In this document: piece by piece, positions 23,425 to 32,506 of the stretch
Numbering within the stretch: position 1 is the stretch's first letter
How the letters are laid out: the number at the start of each line of letters is the position of its first letter
Origin: G963664225 sp964538065
GTDB taxonomy: Bacteria > Verrucomicrobiota > Verrucomicrobiia > Limisphaerales > UBA1319
Reading direction: 5' to 3'
Assembly: GCA_964538065.1 (NCBI GenBank)
Contig: CAZIDG010000030.1
Coordinates: forward strand, 1 to 45,681
DNA: 45,681 nt
Translations under genes and position numbers: made by a program
The notes under the pieces: generated by a model
Told to the model about the DNA's origin: nothing
The model's database searches: none
What the model saw: the letters and a program-made list of their open reading frames with translations, nothing else

Positions 23425-25410
23425 ATGGCGCCGTTGCTGGATGAGGCGTTGCTCCAAATGGCAGCCACGGACCGCCATGCCCTCCTGTTGCGCTATGCCG
23501 AGCAGAAAAACCACCGCGAGGTGGGGCGTGCGCTTGGTCTTGGCGAGGAGGCGGCCAAAAAGCGCGTGGCGCGTGCGCTGGAGAAGCTGCGGACCCTGCT
23601 GGGTCGCAAAGGGTTGGTGGTCACCATCGCAGCGCTCGGAAGTGCCTTGTCGCACCTTGTGACGCAGGCGGCTCCTTCAGACATGGTGGCACAGGTGGTT
23701 GCACAAAGCCTGGCCAGCCCAGCGATGCCTGTCTCTGCTTCCGCGACGCTTGCGCAACAGACCCTGGATGCCTGGTCTTGGTTGCGGCTCAAATGGCTGG
23801 GGGCAGCCCTTGTGGGTGGGGTGGTTCTCATGTTGGGTCTTGGTGCTTTGATGGAGATGACAAAACACACACCGGCTATTACCCCGTCCGCAGTGGCAGC
23901 CGCGGACATCGTGCCATCTGGCGCGATGGAGACACCAACTCAGGCTCGGGTTGCCATGGTTTCGGCCAACAACCCTATAAGGAATCCCGGCTCCGCACTC
24001 CAGTTGAAGGTGGTGGAAAAACAAACCGGTGAACCCGTGACGAATGTCTCGCTGGCGGTGAACATTGTGTCCCAAGGCACATGGAACCAGCGCTACGATC
24101 TCAAGACCGATGCCACCGGGTGGGCGGTGATTCCTTATCCTGCCGATGCAGGACGCCTCGATGTCGGCGTGCTGGCCAATGGATGGAATGCGCGTTTTGC
24201 CACCTGGCGGGCCGATCGCGAAGGCGCGCTCCCCGAGGTCTATACGCTGAAAGTCAGCCGTGTGGCCCAATCCATGGGTGGCTATGTGCGTAACAGTAGC
24301 GGCCAACCGGTGGCAGGAGCTGAAATCGTGATGGATTTTGAAGGGACGGGCGATGCCGATTTTCGGGAAACACCACGGGAGCGTCCCGGCTTTGAAATGT
24401 CCTCCGTGGTTGCGCGTACCGGGCCTGATGGCCGATGGAGTTGTGCCGTGGTGGATCCGCGAGACAATGGAGGTTATTATCTCATGGCTCGCCATCCTGA
24501 TTATGCCAGCGAGTCTATAGCAGGCACCTCGGCCAGAAAGGTTGAGGAGAGTCTGCAACAACCCGCCATGCAGGAGCTGTGGGCGGGTCAATTGGTGACC
24601 ATCCTGCCTTCCGGTTGGACACTGCAGGGACGGGTTGTAGACGATGCCGGACAGCCAGTGGCCAATGCCCTGGTTGCCCATGATCCCTATGCCACCTCTG
24701 CCATCGAAAGGCGGACCGATGGAATGGGACGTTTTGCCTTCACCAAGCTGGAGGCCGAGTCTTTTGACTTTAGTGTGAGTGCTGCGGGATTTGCGCCTGA
24801 GTACCGGAATCTTAATCCCGCCGAGCAAACAGGTGAGGTCGTCGTTCAATTGCATCCTGGCGCCCGGCTGGTGTTGAGACTTCAGGACGATGCTGGGCAG
24901 CCAGTAACAGGCGCACGTGTGGGCATGGAACAATGGGGTGAGGTTCGCCATAAACTCAGATGGGAGGCGTTGTCGGATGATGATGGGTATGTGATTTGGG
25001 ATTCAGCTCCTCTGGATGAAACCCTCGAAATCTTCGCGGTGAAATCGGGATGGTGTTACACGCGGAGCATCCGTGTCGTGGCGGATGCCACCGAACACAC
25101 CATCCTCATGCAGCGGGTGCTGGAGGTGGAGGGCGAAGTGGTCGAGGCCGAAAGCGGCCGGCCTTTGGCCGAGTTCAGCGTGTTCCCCGGTTGCGGAGAA
25201 ACCTGGCTGCGCAGCGAAACGCAGCATCGTATGGATGGCCGCTTCCGTCTATCCTTCACGGAAAAACAGTTTCCCTGGCGCGTGCGGGTGGAGGCCGTGG
25301 GGTGTGAGCCTTTTGAAAGCGAATCCATTTCCACGGATTATACGGGCCTGATGCACATCGAGATGCGCCGCACCAATGCGCCCGCCATGACGCGCAGTAT
25401 AAGCCGCTGA
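23425..25410 (+). CDS. Sigma factor region 4 plus TM and carboxypeptidase-regulatory-like extension
   Basis: A 661-aa continuation of the ECF sigma factor in the same frame. Residues 1-60 are region 4 with the helix-turn-helix (ALLLRYAEQKNHREVG, then LGLGEEAAKKRVARALEKL). A low-complexity Ala/Val segment follows, then one transmembrane helix (WLGAALVGGVVLMLGLGALM, 124-143). Five beta-sandwich repeats of the carboxypeptidase-regulatory/Ig type begin near 192, 285, 399, 482 and 565 (for example GRVVDDAGQPVANALV and LRLQDDAGQPVTGARV). The layout suggests a cytoplasmic sigma domain tethered to an extracytoplasmic sensor, a form I know from Planctomycetes and Verrucomicrobia. ATG 23425 lies 3 nt after the upstream stop and has no own ribosome binding site, so translation would depend on reinitiation. 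Confidence 0.8.
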   Translation: MAPLLDEALLQMAATDRHALLLRYAEQKNHREVGRALGLGEEAAKKRVARALEKLRTLLGRKGLVVTIAALGSALSHLVTQAAPSDMVAQVVAQSLASPAMPVSASATLAQQTLDAWSWLRLKWLGAALVGGVVLMLGLGALMEMTKHTPAITPSAVAAADIVPSGAMETPTQARVAMVSANNPIRNPGSALQLKVVEKQTGEPVTNVSLAVNIVSQGTWNQRYDLKTDATGWAVIPYPADAGRLDVGVLANGWNARFATWRADREGALPEVYTLKVSRVAQSMGGYVRNSSGQPVAGAEIVMDFEGTGDADFRETPRERPGFEMSSVVARTGPDGRWSCAVVDPRDNGGYYLMARHPDYASESIAGTSARKVEESLQQPAMQELWAGQLVTILPSGWTLQGRVVDDAGQPVANALVAHDPYATSAIERRTDGMGRFAFTKLEAESFDFSVSAAGFAPEYRNLNPAEQTGEVVVQLHPGARLVLRLQDDAGQPVTGARVGMEQWGEVRHKLRWEALSDDDGYVIWDSAPLDETLEIFAVKSGWCYTRSIRVVADATEHTILMQRVLEVEGEVVEAESGRPLAEFSVFPGCGETWLRSETQHRMDGRFRLSFTEKQFPWRVRVEAVGCEPFESESISTDYTGLMHIEMRRTNAPAMTRSISR

Positions 25411-25475
25411 GGGCGTTGGTTTTTACCAAATATTGGCGTTTGACTTGAATAACAGTCCAGTGTACTCGAAAGAGC

Positions 25476-26816
25476 GTGATACACTCAAAATATTCTCGTC
25501 GTAGTTTTATAAAGCAAACGGCCCTCTTCGCGGGGGTCATTGCTGGCTTCCCGGCCATCGTCCGCAGTGCCAGCCCCAATAGCATGGTCCAGGTGGCCGT
25601 GGTTGGAGTCAATGGCCAGGGCTTGTATGATTTGTCGGAAATCGGATCGCACCCCAAAGTCAAATTTGTCGGTTTTTGCGATGTCGATAAAAACCGCTTC
25701 CAGGATGCCGATACCCGATTCCCCAACGTGCCGCATTTTGCCGATTATCGCGAGATGCTCCGGACGCTCGGGGACAAGGTCGATGCCATGCAGGTCTCCA
25801 CGCCCGATCATACGCATGCCCCCGCGGCGATGGCGGCCATGCACCTGGGCAAGCACGTGTATTGTGAGAAACCCCTGGCCCAAACCGTCTGGGAAGTGCG
25901 CCAGATGCGCCTCCTGGCCGCGAAGAAGAAGCTCATCACCCAGATGGGCAACCAGATCCATTCCCGAGTCGAATATCAAATGGGAGCCCGCCTGCTGCGG
26001 GAGGGAGTGATTGGCAAGATCAAGGAAGTCCATTCCTGCATCGGCATTTTTGGCCATGCGTATGGCAACTCCACCAGCCGCCCGCCCGAAGCCCCGGTAC
26101 CTGCAAATCTGGATTGGAACCTCTGGATCGGTTCCGCCCCCATGCGTCCCTATGGCGAAAATGTCTATCATCCCTTCAAGTGGCGGGATTGGTATGACTT
26201 CGGCGGCGGCGCCTTGGGCGATTTCGGTTGCCATGTGCTGGATCCGATCTTCATGGGATTGGGCCTGACTGCCCCCATATCGATTCGTGCCGACCATAAG
26301 GACTCCTATTCCGAAGTATGGCCGGGACCCCAAACCGTTTATTTCACCTTCCCGGGCACCGCATGCACTGCGGGCAAGGAAATCATGGTCACCTGGCGCG
26401 ACGGCGGCCTGGTGCCCCCATTGGACAGCCCCTTCCTCCCTGCGGGATTCAAGCTGCCCAAGGGCTTCGGTGGTTCCATCGTCATCGGCGAAGAGGGGCT
26501 CATGGTGTTGCCTCACTATGCGGCACCCCGCCTGTACCCTGAGAGCAAGTTCGCCCAATTCAAGTATCCGGAAATGGAAAGCCGCAGCCACTACCATGCC
26601 TGGATCGACGGCATCCTGGCCAATACCCCCACGAGCGACGGCTTCCATTACGCCGGCCCCCTGGCGGAAACGGTGCAGTTGGGCAACATTGCCTCGCGCC
26701 TCCCGGGCAAGGAACTGAAGTGGAATCCCAAGAAGCTCAAGATCACGAATTGTCCTGAGGCCAATGCCTTGATCACCAGGAAATTCCGCGCCGGCTTTGA
26801 GGTGAAGCCCGCGTAA
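25476..26816 (+). CDS. Tat-exported Gfo/Idh/MocA-family oxidoreductase
   Basis: A 446-aa NAD(P)-dependent oxidoreductase of the kind abundant in Verrucomicrobiota and Planctomycetes. The N-terminus is a Tat signal (YSRRSFIKQTALFAGVIAGF, twin Arg), pointing to export of the folded cofactor-bound enzyme. The Rossmann fold begins at VQVAVVGVNGQG and continues with DVDKNRF. The catalytic family motif is YCEKPLAQTVWE (Lys of EKP). The C-terminal alpha/beta domain contains DWYDFGGGALGDFGCHVLDP. The likely role is oxidation or rearrangement of sugars or glycosides. The start is GTG 25476 behind GAAAGAG. A terminator follows. Confidence 0.92.
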   Translation: MIHSKYSRRSFIKQTALFAGVIAGFPAIVRSASPNSMVQVAVVGVNGQGLYDLSEIGSHPKVKFVGFCDVDKNRFQDADTRFPNVPHFADYREMLRTLGDKVDAMQVSTPDHTHAPAAMAAMHLGKHVYCEKPLAQTVWEVRQMRLLAAKKKLITQMGNQIHSRVEYQMGARLLREGVIGKIKEVHSCIGIFGHAYGNSTSRPPEAPVPANLDWNLWIGSAPMRPYGENVYHPFKWRDWYDFGGGALGDFGCHVLDPIFMGLGLTAPISIRADHKDSYSEVWPGPQTVYFTFPGTACTAGKEIMVTWRDGGLVPPLDSPFLPAGFKLPKGFGGSIVIGEEGLMVLPHYAAPRLYPESKFAQFKYPEMESRSHYHAWIDGILANTPTSDGFHYAGPLAETVQLGNIASRLPGKELKWNPKKLKITNCPEANALITRKFRAGFEVKPA

Positions 26817-26881
26817 GACATCGGATGACTGGTGGCGTTGGCTGTGCCCATCGCCTCACCATCCTCCATAAACAATTGCGA

Positions 26882-26924
26882 ACCGCCCCTGTCGTTTATC
26901 GCAACGGCAGGGGTGGTCTTTTTG
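26882..26924 (+). terminator. Intrinsic terminator after the oxidoreductase gene
   Basis: A 15-bp stem (26882-26896 with 26903-26917, two G-U pairs), a 6-nt loop and the T-run CTTTTT immediately after. It lies 65 nt downstream of the stop codon. Confidence 0.85.
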
Positions 26925-26948
26925 AGGGAAAGGAAAATGGATTATGAA

Positions 26949-26978
26949 TTGACACAGCCCAAACCAAGGAGGTAAATA
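26949..26978 (+). promoter_or_regulatory. Possible promoter with orphan Shine-Dalgarno sequence
   Basis: A consensus TTGACA (26949-26954) is followed 18 nt later by TAAATA (26973-26978), a weak -10. Overlapping it is AAGGAGGT (26967-26974), a perfect anti-16S match, but no ATG, GTG or TTG follows at a usable distance. The next gene starts about 75 nt further on. The -35 box is good, the rest uncertain. Confidence 0.35.
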
Positions 26979-27049
26979 TATCGTTATAGAAGATTTCGTC
27001 CTTGTCCGAAAGATGATCGGTCCGCTCAGTTGGTTAACCTTTGAATGAA

Positions 27050-30000
27050 ATGAAAATGAAAACGGAATCGTTATCTCTGCCTGCTCTATGGGCTTCCTGT
27101 TTTTTACATGGGAAATGCCTTGTTTTTGTCGCCCTCTTGATGTTACTGACGGGCATCAGTTTGGCGCGGGCGGAAGATGCCACCAATTGTGTTTCCATTC
27201 CCAATGGGGCCGTGGCCTGGTGGCCGGGTAACGGAAATGTTTATGACTTTATAGGTACAAATAATGGCACGGCGGCAGGCGGTCTCCTCTACCAGGCAGG
27301 AAAGGTGGGGAATGCCTTTGTTTTTGACGGCATCGATGACGGCATATCGATCCCAGCATCCTCTTCTTTGAATGTTCAGGACTTGACCTTTGAGGCGTGG
27401 GTGAACCCCGCAAGCCAGGCCAAGGCCATGCCTCTGCTCGAATATGCCAATACCAATGGCCTTGCGGGCGTTCATATCTGGATTAATGGCAATGGGACGG
27501 GTCATTTGTTTGCCAACATCCGTGATACATCTGGCAACCAGCACGCCCTATGGACTGAAAACGGTTCCCTCCCTGCTAATCAGTGGAGCCACATTGCTGT
27601 CACGTTCAATCAAACCAATGGTGCCTTGCGTCTTTACATTAACGGAGCGGTCAAAACCGAAACCATGTTTGGAGCATTCACTCCAGACACCGTAAAAGCT
27701 GTGCAATTGGGCATGCGGCCTGCATTCAGCTCCGATGGATTAAATGGAGCTTGTTATCAGGGGATGCTCGACGAACCTACTTTGTATGACCGTGTTTTGT
27801 CCCAGGAACAGATAGCGGCTATCTACGCCGCAGGTGGGCGTGGCAAATGCCTTCAGGATCAGAAGCCAATCATTCTTGTACAACCGGCGAGCAGCACGTT
27901 GTTGGCGGGTAATAATGTCACATTTTCTGTCACGGCAGAGGGTGCTCTTCCTCTTACATATCAGTGGACCTGGAATGGCACCAACATTGACGGCGCGACC
28001 AATTCATCGCTCATCCTGACAAATATCCAAGTGGCCGATGCCGGTGCCTATGCTGTCGTGGTGCGGGCGGGTGATGGATCCACCCTGAGCTCAAATGCCG
28101 TGCTGACTGTGGTTTCGCCGGACCTGTGTGTCGCGGCGGCATCAGGCATGGTGGCGTGGTGGCCAGGTAGTGAAAACGTCAACGATCTGGCAGGCACGAA
28201 TAATGGTGCGGTGTCAGGGGGGCTCCTCTATGAGGCAGGAAAGGTGGGCAAAGCCTTTGTTTTCGACGGTATCGATGACGGCATATCCATTCCATCATCG
28301 CCATCATTGAATGCTCAGGACCTGACTTTTGAGGCATGGGTGAATCCTGCAAGTCAGACCACGGCCATGCCCCTCTTGGAATATGCCAATGCCAACGGTT
28401 CTGCTGGAGTGCATATCTGGCTCAATTGCAATGGAACCGGTCGTCTTTTTGCAAATATACGTGATACTTTGGGTGGCCAGCATGAGCTGGGGACTGACAC
28501 TGACTCGCTATTGGCAAACCAGTGGAGCCACATTGCTGTAACCTTTAATCATACCAATGGCGCCCTGTGCCTTTATATCAACGGCGAGTTAAAACAGGAG
28601 ACGGTGTTTGGAGCATTTGATCCCGATACCACGAAGGATATCCAATTAGGCTTACGTCCGGCAGCCAGTACGGATGGACTGAATGGTGCTCGCTATACGG
28701 GTATGCTTGATGAGCCTAGTTTATATAACCGCGTTTTATCTCAGGAGCAAATAGCGGCCATTTATACCGCAGGCAGCTATGGCAAGTGTCTTGGGGTTCA
28801 GGCTCCAGTCATACTTGTGCAACCTGAGAACAGTACGCAGACGGTCGGCAGTAACGTGACGTTTTCAGTCACGGCGGAGGGTTCGCTTCCTCTTGCATAT
28901 CAATGGACTTGGAATGGCGCCAACATTGTGGGAGCGACCAATTCCTGCCTGGCATTGACGAATGTCCAAATGGCTGACGCGGGTTTCTATGCAGTCGCAG
29001 TCTGGGCGGGAAATGCAGTGACCATGAGCTCGAACGCTGTTCTAACCGTCGTTGCACCCGATCTTTGTGCTCCAGTGTCCTCAGGTCTGGTGTCATGGTG
29101 GAAAGGCAATGGAAACGCCAATGATTTTCTGGGCACCAACAATGGTGCAGTGACTGGCGGGCTATTGTATGAGACAGGAAAGGTGGGGAGAGCCTTTGTT
29201 TTCGATGGCATCGATGACGGCATATCGATTCCAGCATCCGCTTCTTTGAATGTTCAGGACCTGACCTTTGAGGCGTGGGTGAACCCCGCAAGCCAGACCC
29301 AGGCCATGCCCTTGCTGGAATATGCCAATTCCAATGGTCTTGCGGGCGTTCATATCTGGATTAACGGCAATGGAACGGGCCATTTGTTTGCCAATATCCG
29401 TGATATCAATGGCAATCAACATGCCTTATGGACTGCGAGTGGTTCTCTTCCCTCGGGCCAGTGGAGCCACATTGCGGTAACCTTTAATCACACCGATGGC
29501 GCCCTGCGTATTTATATCAATGGAGACATAAAAGCCGAATCTATGTATGGGGCATTCACTCCCGATACTTCGAAGGCAGTGCAGTTGGGCCTCCGTCCGG
29601 CATCCAGTGCCGATGGTTTGGCTGGTACCCACTACGTGGGCATGCTCGATGAGCCCGCCTTATTTAATCGTGCCCTGTCTCAGGAACAAATAGAGGCCAT
29701 ATACCGCGCCGACAGCTATGGCAAATGCCTCCGGGATCAGCCTCCAATCCTGCTCACCCAACCTGAGAGCAGCTCATTGCTGATCGGCAGCGACGTGACG
29801 TTCTCTGTGACCGCCGAGGGTACTATTCCTTTCGAATATCAGTGGTTGTGGAACTCAACCAACATCGCAGGGGCCACCAATGCCTCATTAACCCTGACGA
29901 ATATTCAGTTGGATAACGCCGGGACCTATGCCGTGGAAGTTCACAATACGGCTGGCTCCGTGATGAGTTCGAATGCGGTGCTGGTCGTGCTGACCGTCCC

Positions 30001-32335
30001 TCCCTGTGCGAGTATTACCAATGGATTGGTCGGTTGGTGGGCAGGCGAATACAATCTGGCCGATCAAATGAATCTGAATCCTGGTGATACCAATTCGGTT
30101 GTCCAATATGCCACCGGCAAGGTTAACCAGGCCTTTCTCATGGATGGGCTTAGAAGCCATGTGACGATTCCGGCATCGCCTGCACTGGCTGTCAAAAGCC
30201 TCACCGTGGAGGCATGGATCAATCCCTCCGACATCAGCTCGGCGATGCCCATTGTGGAATGGAGCAGTGCCAATGGCCTGGCGGGGGTTCACATGTGGTT
30301 GGCAACACGTCCAGCCGATGGGAAGCCTGTGGATGGAACCTTGTTTGCCAATATCGCTGGCGGGTCTGTCTATGGTGGTTATGCCAACAATCCCTTGGCG
30401 AGCGCGTCAGGCTTGGTTCCCAGTAATCAATGGAGCCACGTGGCTTTGACATACGACCAGGCCTCTGGCATCGCGCAATTGTATTACAATGGTGCTTCAG
30501 TAGTCTCAAATAATGTGGGCCAGGTGTCGCATAACAGCAGTGTGGCATTCAACATTGGTCAGCGACCCCCCGGCAGCCAGAGTGGCCTGGCGGGCGCTTC
30601 GTTCAAAGGCCTTCTCGATGAGGTGTCAGTTTACTCGCGTGCTCTCGATGCGGGTGAAATTCTAAGCATCTACAAGGCGGGTCTCAGTGGCAAATGCCCT
30701 GTCGCTCTGGCTCCGTTCCTTTTCAGCCAGCCTGCAAATCAACGTGTTGCCGATGGTGAGACGGCCACCTTCAGTGCGGGAGTTGGTGGCACAGGCCCCC
30801 TCAGTTATCAATGGCTGTTCCAGGGTGTGGCTGTGGTCGGTGGTACCAATGCCACCCTTGTGTTAACCAATGCACAATCGACCATGGAGGGCAATTATTC
30901 CGTGGTGGTATCCAACGCTTTGGGATCGGTCACAAGTTCGGCCGCCACTCTCACGTTGTACTATCCCCCATCCCGGGTCCAGATGCTGAATTCAGCGGGG
31001 TCTGCCAGCCAGCCCATTACGGTGCCCATTGCTTTGTATTCCCGCGGCAACGAGAACGCGCTGGGCTTCAGTGTGAGCTACAGTCGGCAATTGCTGACCT
31101 TGGTGGATGTTTCGTTGGGTAATAATGCCCTGGGCGGTGCCTTGATGGTCAATACCAACCAATCCACGAATGGCCGCGTTGGAGTCATGATATCCCTGCC
31201 TGCTGGACAGACCTTCTCGAAGGGATCCAACGAGATTGTAACCCTTACCTTCAATGCCTCGGTGGTGAATTATCAGCAGACAGCCGCTTTGAATTTTGGC
31301 AACCAACCTACCGTGTGCCAAATGTCGGATGCAAATGCTCATGAGTTGGAGGCTCAATTCGTAGGTGCGTCCGTGCTGGTGCGCCAGACCGATCTCGAAG
31401 GCGATGTTACACCGCGACCTGTGGGCGATCATGTCCTGGGTGTGACCGATTGGGTGCAGGTGGGACGGTTTGTGGCTCGCTTGGATACCCCTGCCAATGC
31501 CAGCGAGTTTCAGCGCGTTGATTCTGCTCCCCGTGGCACGCTGGGTGACGGGCGTATTACGGTGGCGGATTGGGTGCAGGCGGGACGATATGCAGCCAGC
31601 CTTGACCCCAAGACTGGTGTTGGCGGTCCCTCTTCCGAGGCCACAGTCAATCCTGCCCGCACGGGAAGGACATTGGATCATTCGATGAAGTTGACATCCG
31701 ATACCTCAAGCACTCTGAAAGTGCCCGACATGGCAATACCTCCTGGGGAATCACGGGATATTACGATCCAGCTTGAAGCCCAAGGCAATGAAAACGCTCT
31801 GAGTTTCAGCCTCGTGATGGATCCTCAGAAACTGAAATACCTGGGAGTCGCATTGGCTGCAGGTGCCAAAGGCGCCACTTTGAATATCAACACAAACGAT
31901 GTGCCTGCAGGACACGTTGGCATTGCTTTGGCTCTGACTGCTGGAAAGACAATTCCTGCTGGAACTCAGGATATTCTTCAGTTCAAAGTGCAGGCCATTG
32001 CTAATGCAAAAACCACGGCGTCCATTACTCTTGCGGACACTCCGGTTCCTCGCGATATGGCCGATGCATTGGCCAATGTCGTCTCTGCCAACTACCAGAA
32101 TGGCACAATTTCCATCGAGGAATTGATCCTGCTCATGCGCATTGCCCGGGATGGCACCAACGTTGTTGTTGCCTGGCCGACAAATAGTTATGGCTACACC
32201 CTGCAATTGTCCGACTCACTGACTAATTCTCAGACATGGACCAATATCACCTCGGGGGTCAGCACCAACGAGGGAGAGAAGATTATTAAAATGCCCATGG
32301 ATCAATCCACTCGCTACTACCGTCTGGTGAAGTAG
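27050..32335 (+). CDS. Giant secreted LamG/Ig-like repeat protein with cohesin- and dockerin-like domains
   Basis: About 1761 aa; positions below are counted from the upstream in-frame TTG at 27041. A signal peptide (CLVFVALLMLLTGISLARA) is followed by four LamG-like plus Ig-like units beginning at C50, C363, C676 and C989, exactly 313 codons apart. Each LamG part has FVFDGIDDGISIP and WSHIAVTFN-type strands, and each Ig part has TFSVTAEG and AGAYAVVV-type strands; the fourth unit is the most divergent. Next come a cohesin-like domain (about 1312-1447), a dockerin-like segment with two calcium-loop-like copies (GDHVLGVTDWVQVGRFVA and GDGRITVADWVQAGRYAA, about 1450-1523), a second cohesin-like domain (1556-1688) and a C-terminal beta domain ending YYRLVK. 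It probably binds carbohydrate or assembles extracellular protein. No enzyme domain is seen. The start is ambiguous between 27050 and 27056. Confidence 0.88.
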   Translation: MKMKTESLSLPALWASCFLHGKCLVFVALLMLLTGISLARAEDATNCVSIPNGAVAWWPGNGNVYDFIGTNNGTAAGGLLYQAGKVGNAFVFDGIDDGISIPASSSLNVQDLTFEAWVNPASQAKAMPLLEYANTNGLAGVHIWINGNGTGHLFANIRDTSGNQHALWTENGSLPANQWSHIAVTFNQTNGALRLYINGAVKTETMFGAFTPDTVKAVQLGMRPAFSSDGLNGACYQGMLDEPTLYDRVLSQEQIAAIYAAGGRGKCLQDQKPIILVQPASSTLLAGNNVTFSVTAEGALPLTYQWTWNGTNIDGATNSSLILTNIQVADAGAYAVVVRAGDGSTLSSNAVLTVVSPDLCVAAASGMVAWWPGSENVNDLAGTNNGAVSGGLLYEAGKVGKAFVFDGIDDGISIPSSPSLNAQDLTFEAWVNPASQTTAMPLLEYANANGSAGVHIWLNCNGTGRLFANIRDTLGGQHELGTDTDSLLANQWSHIAVTFNHTNGALCLYINGELKQETVFGAFDPDTTKDIQLGLRPAASTDGLNGARYTGMLDEPSLYNRVLSQEQIAAIYTAGSYGKCLGVQAPVILVQPENSTQTVGSNVTFSVTAEGSLPLAYQWTWNGANIVGATNSCLALTNVQMADAGFYAVAVWAGNAVTMSSNAVLTVVAPDLCAPVSSGLVSWWKGNGNANDFLGTNNGAVTGGLLYETGKVGRAFVFDGIDDGISIPASASLNVQDLTFEAWVNPASQTQAMPLLEYANSNGLAGVHIWINGNGTGHLFANIRDINGNQHALWTASGSLPSGQWSHIAVTFNHTDGALRIYINGDIKAESMYGAFTPDTSKAVQLGLRPASSADGLAGTHYVGMLDEPALFNRALSQEQIEAIYRADSYGKCLRDQPPILLTQPESSSLLIGSDVTFSVTAEGTIPFEYQWLWNSTNIAGATNASLTLTNIQLDNAGTYAVEVHNTAGSVMSSNAVLVVLTVPPCASITNGLVGWWAGEYNLADQMNLNPGDTNSVVQYATGKVNQAFLMDGLRSHVTIPASPALAVKSLTVEAWINPSDISSAMPIVEWSSANGLAGVHMWLATRPADGKPVDGTLFANIAGGSVYGGYANNPLASASGLVPSNQWSHVALTYDQASGIAQLYYNGASVVSNNVGQVSHNSSVAFNIGQRPPGSQSGLAGASFKGLLDEVSVYSRALDAGEILSIYKAGLSGKCPVALAPFLFSQPANQRVADGETATFSAGVGGTGPLSYQWLFQGVAVVGGTNATLVLTNAQSTMEGNYSVVVSNALGSVTSSAATLTLYYPPSRVQMLNSAGSASQPITVPIALYSRGNENALGFSVSYSRQLLTLVDVSLGNNALGGALMVNTNQSTNGRVGVMISLPAGQTFSKGSNEIVTLTFNASVVNYQQTAALNFGNQPTVCQMSDANAHELEAQFVGASVLVRQTDLEGDVTPRPVGDHVLGVTDWVQVGRFVARLDTPANASEFQRVDSAPRGTLGDGRITVADWVQAGRYAASLDPKTGVGGPSSEATVNPARTGRTLDHSMKLTSDTSSTLKVPDMAIPPGESRDITIQLEAQGNENALSFSLVMDPQKLKYLGVALAAGAKGATLNINTNDVPAGHVGIALALTAGKTIPAGTQDILQFKVQAIANAKTTASITLADTPVPRDMADALANVVSANYQNGTISIEELILLMRIARDGTNVVVAWPTNSYGYTLQLSDSLTNSQTWTNITSGVSTNEGEKIIKMPMDQSTRYYRLVK

Positions 32336-32388
32336 ACGTGCCAAAAACATTGCGCCTATTCGAATTGCAGTGATAGGAGAATATGGAG

Positions 32389-32419
32389 ATCCCATGGAGT
32401 GACTTTCACTCCATGGGAT
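32389..32419 (+). terminator. Stem-loop after the LamG/Ig giant gene
   Basis: A perfect 13-bp stem (ATCCCATGGAGTG at 32389-32401 with its complement at 32407-32419) and a 5-nt loop, followed by a pyrimidine-rich but imperfect T tract. It is a probable terminator between the two giant genes. Confidence 0.75.
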
Positions 32420-32506
32420 GTCTCTTGTTCAGATTGATTCCAGCGGATCAGTGGACGAAAAAATGAGAGCGGGGGTTGGGTGTTCAATTTGGGACAAAAT
32501 GATTAT

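Noticed and set aside
25485..26648. Long minus-strand open frame opposite the oxidoreductase
   Set aside because: The plus-strand frame has a Tat signal and the EKP motif; the antisense frame has no family character.
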